A DNA stretch of 6,456 nt from the NCBI GenBank assembly GCA_021796155.1, contig JAJYOO010000142.1:1-6456 (forward strand), written 5' to 3'. A model generated the notes under the pieces. That model was not told the origin of the DNA. It made no database searches and saw only the letters and a program-made list of their open reading frames with translations. Shown here piece by piece: positions 1 through 6,407 of the stretch. Made by a program: the position numbers and the translations under genes. The DNA comes from Chloroflexota bacterium. Its GTDB lineage: Bacteria > Chloroflexota > Anaerolineae > Anaerolineales > Villigracilaceae. The number at the start of each line of letters is the position of its first letter. Position 1 is the first letter of the stretch.

Positions 1-282
1 CGGATACGTGGTCAATTGAAAATCAAGCGGTTTGCCGTTCCCGTCCAAAAATTGCCATTGATCAATCAGCGGCGGGCGGTCGCGATAGCCGGAAATCCGC
101 TTGTCAATTTTGAACCAGCGTTCTGCAAGCCGCACCTGAAAATGCTGTTCAGAGCGAAAGACCAGCAAGCGCGAGCCGCGTTCGCTGAATGGTATCTGGC
201 GAAGGTTGATTCGGTTCTTTAAAAGGTTGAGGTAGGGTGAGTTAATCTCAAGCAATATCGTCTTCTCAGATTTACTTGCCAT
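1..282 (-). CDS. N-terminal fragment of an unidentified protein, possibly a six-hairpin (GH63/GH15-like) glycosidase
   Basis: This frame stays open for 94 codons from an ATG at 282-280 to the left edge, so the gene is cut by the window and its 3' end is missing. The translation begins MASKSEKTILLEINSPYLNL and continues with a segment containing IPFSERGSRLLVF (about residues 31-43), then VRLAERWFK and an acidic/aromatic stretch ending at LTTYP. The alternating hydrophobic pattern suggests beta strands. It resembles the N-terminal beta-sandwich domains before the catalytic barrel of some six-hairpin glycosidases (debranching or glucosyl/mannosylglycerate hydrolase-like), but no catalytic region is present, so this is inference. 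The ATG lies inside the last codons of the upstream phosphorylase gene (11-bp overlap in a different frame), and no good Shine-Dalgarno precedes it, which suggests translational coupling and joint function. The open frame is well supported; the function is not. Confidence 0.75.
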   Translation of the reverse strand, partial: MASKSEKTILLEINSPYLNLLKNRINLRQIPFSERGSRLLVFRSEQHFQVRLAERWFKIDKRISGYRDRPPLIDQWQFLDGNGKPLDFQLTTYP

Positions 283-1987
283 TAGACAACCACAAAGTTT
301 GATACGGCTTCAGCGCGAATCCATCTTTGCCGGAAAAGCTTTGAGCCGTAACGAGATCGCTCCATTCGATTGACGGCGACAAACGCATGTCTGCCGAATG
401 TAAATTGACTGACTGTAATTCAGCAGTCACGTTATGAAAGCACAAAACCTGTTCGTCTCTCGCCTCGCGAAGAATTGCAAATACGCCGCTTCCAAATTCT
501 AACACGCGTTGTTTTCCGTAAGGATCGAAAGCCGCATGCGCCGCGCGGACCATCAACAAACGTGACAGGCGATAAAAAACTTGCGACCTCAAAGATTTTT
601 CATCCGCAAGTTCCAATTCAATTTTTTCAAATTGGAGTTTTTGGCGATTGACACTTCGATTGCTTCCGGTTTGCGTCACACCTTCCGGCCAGCCGCGCGA
701 GCCAAACAAACTGTGAAAATAGATTCCAGGCAAGCCGGCGAATGAAAACAAAATTGCGTGAGCTGTTACAAACCGCTCGATATTTTGGTCAATCGAATCG
801 ACCGGGTCAGACAGCGCGTCAAAGTAATTGACATTCAATTCATACGGACTTTGATTTCCATCGGGATTGACTTTATAAGAAACCAATCCTCCGCGCGACT
901 TGATCCGTTCTGTCATCGCTTCGATCTCGACCTCGGGCAGGATTCCGCGCAACGGGTTTAATCCAATCCCGTCGTGGGACGCGAGAAAATTGAAGAACGC
1001 GACTTTATCTGACGGCAGCTTCAGAGTCGAGGCCCAACGCGTCAGCGCCGACGCGTTCCCTGTTTGAAAAGCGTGCAAAACCAATGGCGGCAGGGAAAAG
1101 TTGTAAACGAGTTGCGCTTCATTCGCGCCATTACCAAAATATGAAATATTTTCCGCGTGCGGAACGTTCGTTTCGGTAATCAATTTGACATGTGGGGCGA
1201 CTTCATCCAGAACCGCGCGCAGTAACTGAACGATCCGGTGCGTTTGCGGCAAACTGATACATGACGTTCCGCTTTCCTTCCAAATATAGGCAATCGCGTC
1301 GAGACGGATAAATTCCGCGCCGCGAGAAACATAAAACAACAACAACTCGATCACTTCCAACAAAACTTGTGGATTGTGATAATTCAAATCCACCTGGTCG
1401 GCGCTGAATGTCGTCCAGATTTTCTTCTCACGACCAATGCCTACGCGAAATGTAGTTAGCAACGGAAGCGCACGCGGGCGGACGACGCGCGAAAGATCAG
1501 TCTCCCCTTTTACTTCGATGAAATAGTCCCGGTACGCAGGATCGTTACGTAGAAAACCGCGAAACCATGAACTTTGGGTTGATGCGTGGTTGATCACCGC
1601 GTCGAACATCAAACGGAAGTGATTTCCGAGTTGTTCAATATTATTCCATGCGCCGTATTGCGGAGCGACCGCGCGATAATCCATCACCGAAAATCCATCG
1701 TCCGACGACCAGGGATAAAACGGCAAAATGTGAAGGCCGCTGACCACGCCTTTTAGATGGCGCCCACAAAACTCCGTCAGGGTTTGAAGCGGCAATTCGC
1801 CAACTTCTTGAATCTGGTCAGGGTACGTAATCAAAATCGAATCGGCGTGAGTCAGCTTTGAACTGCGGGAAGAAGAAATTCGAGGGCGATATTTATCCAG
1901 TATGGCTGACAGTCGAGGCAAAATCGGAACGCTCGTTTCTTCATCATAAATTTGAGCCAGCAAGAATTGAATCGCATTTCTCTCCAT
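272..1987 (-). CDS. GH13 subfamily 18 sugar phosphorylase, probable glucosylglycerate phosphorylase
   Basis: This is a 571-residue retaining phosphorylase of the sucrose-phosphorylase family, expected in the cytoplasm. The GH13 barrel is complete: HILPFYPWSSDDGFSVMDY (about 86-104), DAVINH (129-134), the nucleophile Asp230 in FIRLDA, the acid/base Glu272 in LITETNVPH, and the transition-state stabiliser Asp339 in LASHDG. The beta domain after about residue 480 ends in PYQTLWL. The ITETNVPH and NEAQLVYNF segments and the length match glucosylglycerate phosphorylases (E. coli YcjM, Meiothermus enzyme) better than classical sucrose phosphorylase, whose acid/base motif reads IEVH. The predicted reaction is 2-O-alpha-D-glucosylglycerate plus phosphate to alpha-glucose 1-phosphate plus D-glycerate. 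The nearby glycerate kinase and glycerate-type dehydrogenase support this. Sucrose, sucrose-6-phosphate or glucosylglycerol specificity cannot be excluded. The chosen ATG follows a weak AGGT and lies 111 bp after the membrane protein gene. Family assignment is near certain; substrate is probable. Confidence 0.93.
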   Translation of the reverse strand: MERNAIQFLLAQIYDEETSVPILPRLSAILDKYRPRISSSRSSKLTHADSILITYPDQIQEVGELPLQTLTEFCGRHLKGVVSGLHILPFYPWSSDDGFSVMDYRAVAPQYGAWNNIEQLGNHFRLMFDAVINHASTQSSWFRGFLRNDPAYRDYFIEVKGETDLSRVVRPRALPLLTTFRVGIGREKKIWTTFSADQVDLNYHNPQVLLEVIELLLFYVSRGAEFIRLDAIAYIWKESGTSCISLPQTHRIVQLLRAVLDEVAPHVKLITETNVPHAENISYFGNGANEAQLVYNFSLPPLVLHAFQTGNASALTRWASTLKLPSDKVAFFNFLASHDGIGLNPLRGILPEVEIEAMTERIKSRGGLVSYKVNPDGNQSPYELNVNYFDALSDPVDSIDQNIERFVTAHAILFSFAGLPGIYFHSLFGSRGWPEGVTQTGSNRSVNRQKLQFEKIELELADEKSLRSQVFYRLSRLLMVRAAHAAFDPYGKQRVLEFGSGVFAILREARDEQVLCFHNVTAELQSVNLHSADMRLSPSIEWSDLVTAQSFSGKDGFALKPYQTLWLSNGK

Positions 1988-2022
1988 GATGACCTATTAA
2001 TTTCTCCGCACAACAAAACATG

Positions 2023-2063
2023 ATTATGGTGAAGCCGATTCACCCATTAACGCAAAGTGTCAA
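2023..2063 (-). promoter_or_regulatory. Possible phosphorylase promoter elements
   Basis: The minus strand has a consensus TTGACA (2063-2058) and a CATAAT (2028-2023), but the spacing is 29 bp, too long for a standard pair. A TTGCGT at 2055-2050 is 21 bp from CATAAT, also long. The dyad at 2028-2044 lies between these elements. A promoter here is plausible from gene spacing, but no well-formed -35/-10 pair is visible. Confidence 0.25.
2028..2044. repeat. Perfect 6-bp inverted repeat upstream of the phosphorylase, possible operator
   Basis: GGTGAA (2028-2033) and TTCACC (2039-2044) are perfect inverted arms around the 5-nt spacer GCCGA, 41 bp upstream of the phosphorylase ATG in the 111-bp gap. 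Such a 17-bp dyad is of the size bound by LacI- or GntR-type sugar regulators. As RNA it would make a short hairpin with no following U-tract, so a terminator is unlikely. No regulator gene is in the window. Confidence 0.4.
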
Positions 2064-2098
2064 TGATGGCAACTTCAAATTAGATTATCGGATGACTC

Positions 2099-3994
2099 TC
2101 ATGGAATCGTCTGACCTTCGCGCAGCGTTTTTACTTCTTCGGCAACAAAAACATTCAAGTCCTTTGGGCTGCTCCATTTCTTGTTGCGCACGAACAGGAC
2201 GTACCGGTAGTATTGTTTGCGATCAAACTCCAGAAATAGAACGCCATAGGGTCTTCGAATCCTTAAGTAACCAAGCTGACCATCCACATCCAAATGAAAA
2301 TATTCCAAATCCCGTCCCTGGGACTGAAAGGCACGCAGGCACGTTCCATCACAAGGCAAATTGATCCTCCCCTCCATCTCAATAATTTTGCTTTTCGAAC
2401 GGATCAATGATTTACTCACCAAATTAAGCAAGAGAGCAACGGCCGTAAAGATTCCTACATTCAGACCAATCCATTCCAGTGGGAAGGCATCCGCAAACGA
2501 GGAATCGGCACCGCTTAGAAGCGTCAGCCACGGAGATAGAACTTCGGTAAGACCAAAACTGGCCGTGGCAGACACCACAAAATTGATGATCAGCAAAGCG
2601 TCGTTCTGTATATCGTTCGCGAGGCTGAGACTATGAAGCCCCCGCAAGACATCCAATTCCTGCTCACGCTCTTGCTGCTGCCTCATGCGATCCTGAATAA
2701 TCACAGCTTGCTGAATCTCTTCCTCCAGCCGTTCAGACTTCATCTCGACTAAATCAGTGGCTTCTTTCAACCGAAGATGTGGACTTGTCAATAAGCGGGC
2801 ATAGACCGATTCCCAGTAGGCGGTATGAAACAGGTTGAAAAAATCGAAGCTTCGCATCGAATGGACGATGCTTCTGCGCTCCCCGGCGATTTTGATAAAT
2901 GTCGGCAAGTCTTGCGCACCGAGCGAAGCAATCGTCTCCAATTGTTCATCCAATTGCCTGTCAAATGCACGCAACAAAGCGCTCTGTAAATTCAGGATCT
3001 CAAAAATACGCACAACTTCCACATCCAGGCAGCCATATTTGACTACTCGTTCTATAACTCTCTCTTCCACGAGGGATTTTGGATTCTGGTTCACATAGAG
3101 CGCATGATTTGGCCAGATAAACAATGCCAACGATTCGGTCTGGCGCTCATTACGCAGACTCTCACCCAGGTTCGTGCGCTGACCATCGGTGAACAGCCAT
3201 GCGATTTCCCGCGCATACCGCTCGCCGAAAATATCCGCGCTGAACTGTTCCGGCTCCACTTCTTCCATCCCCCACACATCCAGAACCGGGCCAAAACTTG
3301 TAGGGAAGAGTGAGCGCGTCAACTCCTGCTGATAAAGTTCCCGCAAGAAGATACATCCAAGCGGATCAATTTCGCGACTGGCATTCACCCAGGCTTGGAA
3401 ATCGTCCAGCGCTGCCAGCGGACTATGACGCTGTGGAAAAGCCGCCGTCCACAGAACCTTGTGCAATTGCAAAAAATAATAATTCATCGCCTCCCGCACA
3501 AAGAGAGGAACAATCTGGTCGGATAACGGGAGCCGAATTTTTAGACGCTGAGCATCTCCGTTTTCGCTCTCGGTCAGCAGCCATTGTCGCGTCAAGAACC
3601 CGATCTCATCCACAGAATAGGCATCTGCCTTATGTGCATCAGTACGAGCAAGACACAAATTTAGCACGCCAAACCCGCTTCCAAGATCCAACAACAAATT
3701 TACAGCAATGGGCGTGGATAAACATCTGCCCTGCCCCAAGTCCTGGCACACCAAATCAAACGCCTGCAGGCGGATACGTACCAGGTTAGAACGTTCCTGA
3801 TAACGCACATCAAACATTCGCGCATCAATGTCATCAATATCGCCGGGATTCGACATATATGCCACGCTCTGTACCAGCGGGCAGTCCGTCAACGCCGCAA
3901 TCGCCTTACCAAGAACTTTTGTCCCCAGACCGAAGTCATACGCGCGCAGCCAGCAAACCGAAAAGGCGGAAAAATTCAGGTTGAATTCCTTCAT
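2099..3994 (-). CDS. Unrecognised 631-residue protein with coiled coil and two C-terminal membrane helices
   Basis: I do not recognise this protein. The start MKEFNLNF at 3994 is chosen because a strong AGGAAGGAG lies 7 nt upstream; the frame stays open 58 codons further up to a TTG, without support. Residues 1-460 look soluble and mostly helical, with an aromatic-rich middle (WPNHALYVNQ near 294-303) and an Arg-rich helix (GERRSIVHSMRSFDFFNLFH, about 371-390). A Glu/Gln-rich coiled coil follows (about 408-455). Two likely membrane helices come next, about 464-488 and 507-529, joined by a short loop with Gly-Ala-Asp-Ser. A basic stop (RSKSK) and a roughly 100-residue soluble tail with many aromatic residues end the protein. 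A long helical region, coiled coil and hairpin of two C-terminal helices recalls CorA-type channels, but the GMN signature is absent and the tail is extra. It sits between carbohydrate genes on the same strand. A sensor, transporter or defence role would be guesswork. Confidence 0.85.
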   Translation of the reverse strand: MKEFNLNFSAFSVCWLRAYDFGLGTKVLGKAIAALTDCPLVQSVAYMSNPGDIDDIDARMFDVRYQERSNLVRIRLQAFDLVCQDLGQGRCLSTPIAVNLLLDLGSGFGVLNLCLARTDAHKADAYSVDEIGFLTRQWLLTESENGDAQRLKIRLPLSDQIVPLFVREAMNYYFLQLHKVLWTAAFPQRHSPLAALDDFQAWVNASREIDPLGCIFLRELYQQELTRSLFPTSFGPVLDVWGMEEVEPEQFSADIFGERYAREIAWLFTDGQRTNLGESLRNERQTESLALFIWPNHALYVNQNPKSLVEERVIERVVKYGCLDVEVVRIFEILNLQSALLRAFDRQLDEQLETIASLGAQDLPTFIKIAGERRSIVHSMRSFDFFNLFHTAYWESVYARLLTSPHLRLKEATDLVEMKSERLEEEIQQAVIIQDRMRQQQEREQELDVLRGLHSLSLANDIQNDALLIINFVVSATASFGLTEVLSPWLTLLSGADSSFADAFPLEWIGLNVGIFTAVALLLNLVSKSLIRSKSKIIEMEGRINLPCDGTCLRAFQSQGRDLEYFHLDVDGQLGYLRIRRPYGVLFLEFDRKQYYRYVLFVRNKKWSSPKDLNVFVAEEVKTLREGQTIP

Positions 3995-4020
3995 AAAGAA
4001 TCTCCTTCCTTGCGAGGAGA
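3995..4020 (-). promoter_or_regulatory. Strong Shine-Dalgarno within a short inverted repeat
   Basis: The minus strand reads AGGAAGGAG and then ATTCTTT before the ATG at 3994, an unusually strong ribosome site that fixes the start of the membrane protein. The same bases form one arm of a perfect 6-bp inverted repeat, TCTCCT (4020-4015 read on the minus strand) and AGGAGA (4006-4001), with an 8-nt loop that contains AAGGA. In the mRNA the hairpin could hide the ribosome site; whether it is regulatory or chance is open. Confidence 0.6.
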
Positions 4021-4042
4021 ATTTATGAACGACCCGGTTACG

Positions 4043-4090
4043 ATTATAAACGCCAACAAAACTATAACGCAGATGGCAGAACCGCCACAA
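4043..4090 (-). promoter_or_regulatory. Candidate promoter of the membrane protein gene
   Basis: Within the 146-bp gap between the dehydrogenase stop and the membrane protein ATG, the minus strand has a perfect TATAAT (4048-4043), whose 17-bp-spaced -35 (TGCGTT, 4071-4066) is poor. Just upstream there is an alternative pair: TTGTGG (4090-4085), an 18-bp spacer and TATAGT (4066-4061). Either would give a leader of about 40-60 nt carrying the Shine-Dalgarno. This suggests the membrane protein can be transcribed apart from the dehydrogenase, though read-through is possible because no terminator is visible. Confidence 0.4.
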
Positions 4091-4140
4091 CCCCATCCCA
4101 AGCCAGAAACATATGATGCAAATCGCGGTAATACGCTCAA

Positions 4141-5106
4141 CTATCCATACACTTCCGGGTTGACGCAATTCGGCAAGCGCTCGCCCTTCAATCCAGCAAT
4201 CAAATTTTGCGCGGCGAGATACGACATCATGTCACGCGTATATTTGCTCGCACTTCCAAGATGCGGAACAACCAGGCAATTATCCAATCCCAGTAAAGGG
4301 CTGTCTGCGGGCAGTGGCTCAGGTTCAGTCACATCCAAGGCTGCGGCAAAGATGCGATTTGATTTCAACGCGTCATGTAAAGCATGAGGATCAACAACCG
4401 GACCGCGCGATGAATTGACCAAAATCGCGTTCGGCTTCATTTTGCTTAACGTATTTGCATTGATCATGTGACGCGTCTCATCGGTCAAAGGGACGTGCAA
4501 AGAAATAAAATCTGACTCGCGAAACAGTGTATCGAGATCAACCGGCGTTGCATCGGAAGTCGACGGAACGGAAGGATCATAATAAATCACGCGCAGATCA
4601 AAACCTTTAGCGCGTTTGGCGACCGCCTTCCCGATTCGACCAAAGCCAATAATTCCAAGCGTTGCGCCGACGAAGTCCGCGCCGAGCAAAAGCTGTGGAT
4701 TCCACGTTTTCCATTTACCGTCGCGCACATACTTCTCCCCCTCCACGATTCGACGCGCGGCAGACAACATCAAAGCAAAAGCCATATCCGCCGTCGCATC
4801 GGTCAGCACGCCCGGCGTGTTGCCAACCGGAAGTTTACGCGCAGTGGCCGCGGCCACATCCACATTATCCACGCCGACCGCCATATTGCTGATGATTTTC
4901 AAGCGCGGCGCAGCATCCATCAGTTCGCCATCAACTTTCTCGGTGAGCAGCGAAACAAGCCCATCCACGTCACGGACACGCGCCAAAAGTTCTTTGCGCG
5001 GCGGCGGCAATTCGTCCTGCCAAATATCTGCATCACAAAAATCGCGTATGAGCGCAAGTCCTTTTTCTGGAATCAATCGAGTAACAAAGACTTTGGGTTT
5101 AGGCAT
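4141..5106 (-). CDS. D-2-hydroxyacid dehydrogenase, probable D-glycerate dehydrogenase / glyoxylate-hydroxypyruvate reductase
   Basis: This is a complete 321-residue cytoplasmic enzyme of the D-isomer-specific 2-hydroxyacid dehydrogenase family. The substrate-domain motif SNMAVGVDNVDV (73-84) and NTPGVLTDATAD (96-107) are typical of glyoxylate/hydroxypyruvate reductases. The nucleotide domain has GFGRIG (154-159) with an Asp at the end of the next strand (YYD, Asp177), which usually means NAD(H) preference over NADP(H). The catalytic triad is Arg234 (NSSRGPVVD), Glu263 (DVTEPEP) and His282 (PHLGSAS). It probably interconverts D-glycerate and hydroxypyruvate and reduces glyoxylate to glycolate. 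The ATG at 5106 is preferred over an in-frame TTG at 5124: homologues normally start a few residues before VFVTR, and a TATACT box 6 nt upstream of this ATG would give a leaderless mRNA. Divergence from glycerate kinase supports a glycerate substrate. Other small 2-hydroxyacids cannot be excluded. Confidence 0.93.
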   Translation of the reverse strand: MPKPKVFVTRLIPEKGLALIRDFCDADIWQDELPPPRKELLARVRDVDGLVSLLTEKVDGELMDAAPRLKIISNMAVGVDNVDVAAATARKLPVGNTPGVLTDATADMAFALMLSAARRIVEGEKYVRDGKWKTWNPQLLLGADFVGATLGIIGFGRIGKAVAKRAKGFDLRVIYYDPSVPSTSDATPVDLDTLFRESDFISLHVPLTDETRHMINANTLSKMKPNAILVNSSRGPVVDPHALHDALKSNRIFAAALDVTEPEPLPADSPLLGLDNCLVVPHLGSASKYTRDMMSYLAAQNLIAGLKGERLPNCVNPEVYG

Positions 5107-5126
5107 GAGCAAAGTATACTGCAAGC
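5107..5126. promoter_or_regulatory. Divergent overlapping promoters with shared palindromic -10 region
   Basis: The 20-bp gap between the two start codons contains the palindrome AGTATACT (5113-5120). On the plus strand it gives TATACT at 5115-5120, followed by 6 nt and the kinase ATG. On the minus strand it gives TATACT at 5118-5113, followed by 6 nt and the dehydrogenase ATG. The two ATGs are exactly equidistant from the centre. A -10 box this close would place transcription starts at or next to each ATG, i.e. leaderless mRNAs, and neither gene has a Shine-Dalgarno. The -35 regions would lie inside the opposite coding sequences and are weak (TTGGGT at 5093-5098 for the plus strand; nothing clear for minus). 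Confidence 0.6.
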
Positions 5127-6407
5127 ATGGATGCGAATCGTTTTCTCACACACAGTTTGCAGGACCCGCGCGTCACCCGCATTCTCGCCGCGGCGCTGGA
5201 CGCAGTTGAACCTGGCAGGATTGTACGGGATTATTTGAACAATGCAGATTTGCCCGAGCATGGCCGCACCTTTTTATTGGGAATTGGCAAAGCCGCCGAA
5301 CCGATGACATTTGCCGCAGCGGATGTCTTAACTCCTTTCACCGACGCGTTGGTTATTACCAAGCACGCCTCGTTTCCACTCCGCGAGCGGATTACCGTTA
5401 TGGAAGGCGGACATCCCATCCCTGACGAGCGCAGCCTCGCGGCAGGACAGGCTGTGTTGGATTTTGTTTCAAAGCTGAATGAAAATGATTTATTGATTTG
5501 CCTGGTCTCCGGCGGTGGCTCGGCGTTGGTCACCGCGCCGCGTATGAAAATTCCGCTCGAAGAGATTCGGCAACTTACTTCTTCCCTTTTGGAAAGCGGC
5601 GCAACGATTGACGAGATCAACACAGTCCGCCGCAGACTCGATTATCTCAAGGGCGGAGAATTAGCGCGCAAAACAAAGGCAAAAATCGTGAGCCTGATTT
5701 TGTCGGACGTGATTGGCGACCATCTAGAAGTGATCGCCTCCGGTCCCACCGCGCCCGATCCAACATCATTCATAGACGCAGTTTATATTTTAAGAAAATA
5801 CAATCTTGAGAAAACCGCATCACCGCAAATTCTTGGCGCACTTCTATTGCAGCCATCCATCATAAATGACGCAATCTTTTTTACCCGGGTTCAAAATATT
5901 ATCATTGGCAACAATCAGGCGGCAGCGGACGCTGCGAAGGTTCAGGCTGAACAGGAAGGATTTTATTCAGAGATCATAGGTTTAGAGATCCAAGGAGAGG
6001 CGCGAAGAATCGGTAAAAAATTGGCAGAAACGCTGTTTGCGGCTTCTGACAACCAACCAAGCCCATTTTGCTTAATTGCAGGCGGAGAAACAACAGTCAC
6101 TATCAAAGGGAACGGCAAAGGCGGACGCAATCAGGAAGTCGCATTGGCCGCGGTGGATGAATTACGCGGTATCGAAAATATTTTGTTTATCTCACTCGCC
6201 ACCGACGGCGACGATGGTCCGACCAACGCGGCGGGCGCGGTGGTTAACGGCGAAAGCTATCAGCGGGCAAAAAAGCTCGGGATGGACGCGTCCGATTATT
6301 TATCCCGGAATGACGCGTACAATTTTTTCGATCCGCTCGATGATTTGCTCAAGCCCGGCTACACCGGCACAAACGTCAACGATCTGATGTTTCTCATCGG
6401 GTTTTGA
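5127..6407 (+). CDS. Glycerate 2-kinase, MOFRL (GckA/TtuD) family
   Basis: This complete 426-residue protein has the two-domain layout of class II glycerate kinases. The N-terminal domain has LLGIGKAA (50-57), with the lysine (Lys55) conserved near the active site, GGHPIPD (94-100), LVSGGGSALV (126-135), RRRLDYLKGGELA (168-180) and LILSDVIGDHLEVIASGPTAPD (190-211, broken into shorter conserved pieces LSDV, GD and ASGPTAPD). The C-terminal MOFRL domain has LIAGGETTV (316-324), GKGGRNQE (330-337), LATDGDDGPT (357-366) and ends with TGTNVNDLM. The family converts D-glycerate plus ATP to 2-phosphoglycerate, feeding enolase. Here the substrate would be D-glycerate released by the nearby phosphorylase or made by the divergent dehydrogenase. 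No Shine-Dalgarno precedes the ATG; a TATACT box ends 7 nt before it, suggesting a leaderless transcript. No terminator is visible in the 49 bases after the stop. Family assignment is secure. Confidence 0.96.
   Translation: MDANRFLTHSLQDPRVTRILAAALDAVEPGRIVRDYLNNADLPEHGRTFLLGIGKAAEPMTFAAADVLTPFTDALVITKHASFPLRERITVMEGGHPIPDERSLAAGQAVLDFVSKLNENDLLICLVSGGGSALVTAPRMKIPLEEIRQLTSSLLESGATIDEINTVRRRLDYLKGGELARKTKAKIVSLILSDVIGDHLEVIASGPTAPDPTSFIDAVYILRKYNLEKTASPQILGALLLQPSIINDAIFFTRVQNIIIGNNQAAADAAKVQAEQEGFYSEIIGLEIQGEARRIGKKLAETLFAASDNQPSPFCLIAGGETTVTIKGNGKGGRNQEVALAAVDELRGIENILFISLATDGDDGPTNAAGAVVNGESYQRAKKLGMDASDYLSRNDAYNFFDPLDDLLKPGYTGTNVNDLMFLIGF

Noticed and set aside
16..222. Plus-strand 68-codon open frame at the left edge
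   Set aside because: It lies opposite the minus-strand frame that stays open to the edge and begins in a natural operon overlap with the phosphorylase.
2028..2044. Reading the dyad as an intrinsic terminator for the membrane protein gene
   Set aside because: The stem is only 6 bp and is not followed by a run of U on the minus-strand transcript.
3310..3789. Plus-strand open frame (159 codons) opposite the membrane protein
   Set aside because: Composition is Pro/Arg/Ser-rich without hydrophobic core pattern, no ribosome site noted, and the minus frame is longer with a strong ribosome site.
3995..4168. In-frame 58-residue upstream extension of the membrane protein from a TTG at 4168, containing a hydrophobic stretch that looks like a membrane helix
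   Set aside because: It would overlap the dehydrogenase 3' end, starts at TTG without a ribosome site, and includes the candidate promoter and the strong Shine-Dalgarno that fixes the start at 3994.
5107..5124. Six-residue upstream extension of the dehydrogenase from a TTG at 5124
   Set aside because: No ribosome site; the ATG at 5106 gives the usual family N-terminus and sits correctly behind the TATACT box.
4616..5209. Long plus-strand open frame (197 codons) opposite the dehydrogenase
   Set aside because: Antisense to a clearly conserved enzyme, Ser/Arg/Pro-rich with no recognisable motif, and overlapping the kinase start; a shadow frame.
5231..5623. Minus-strand 130-codon open frame within the glycerate kinase
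   Set aside because: Antisense to the conserved kinase N-terminal domain; no family motif.
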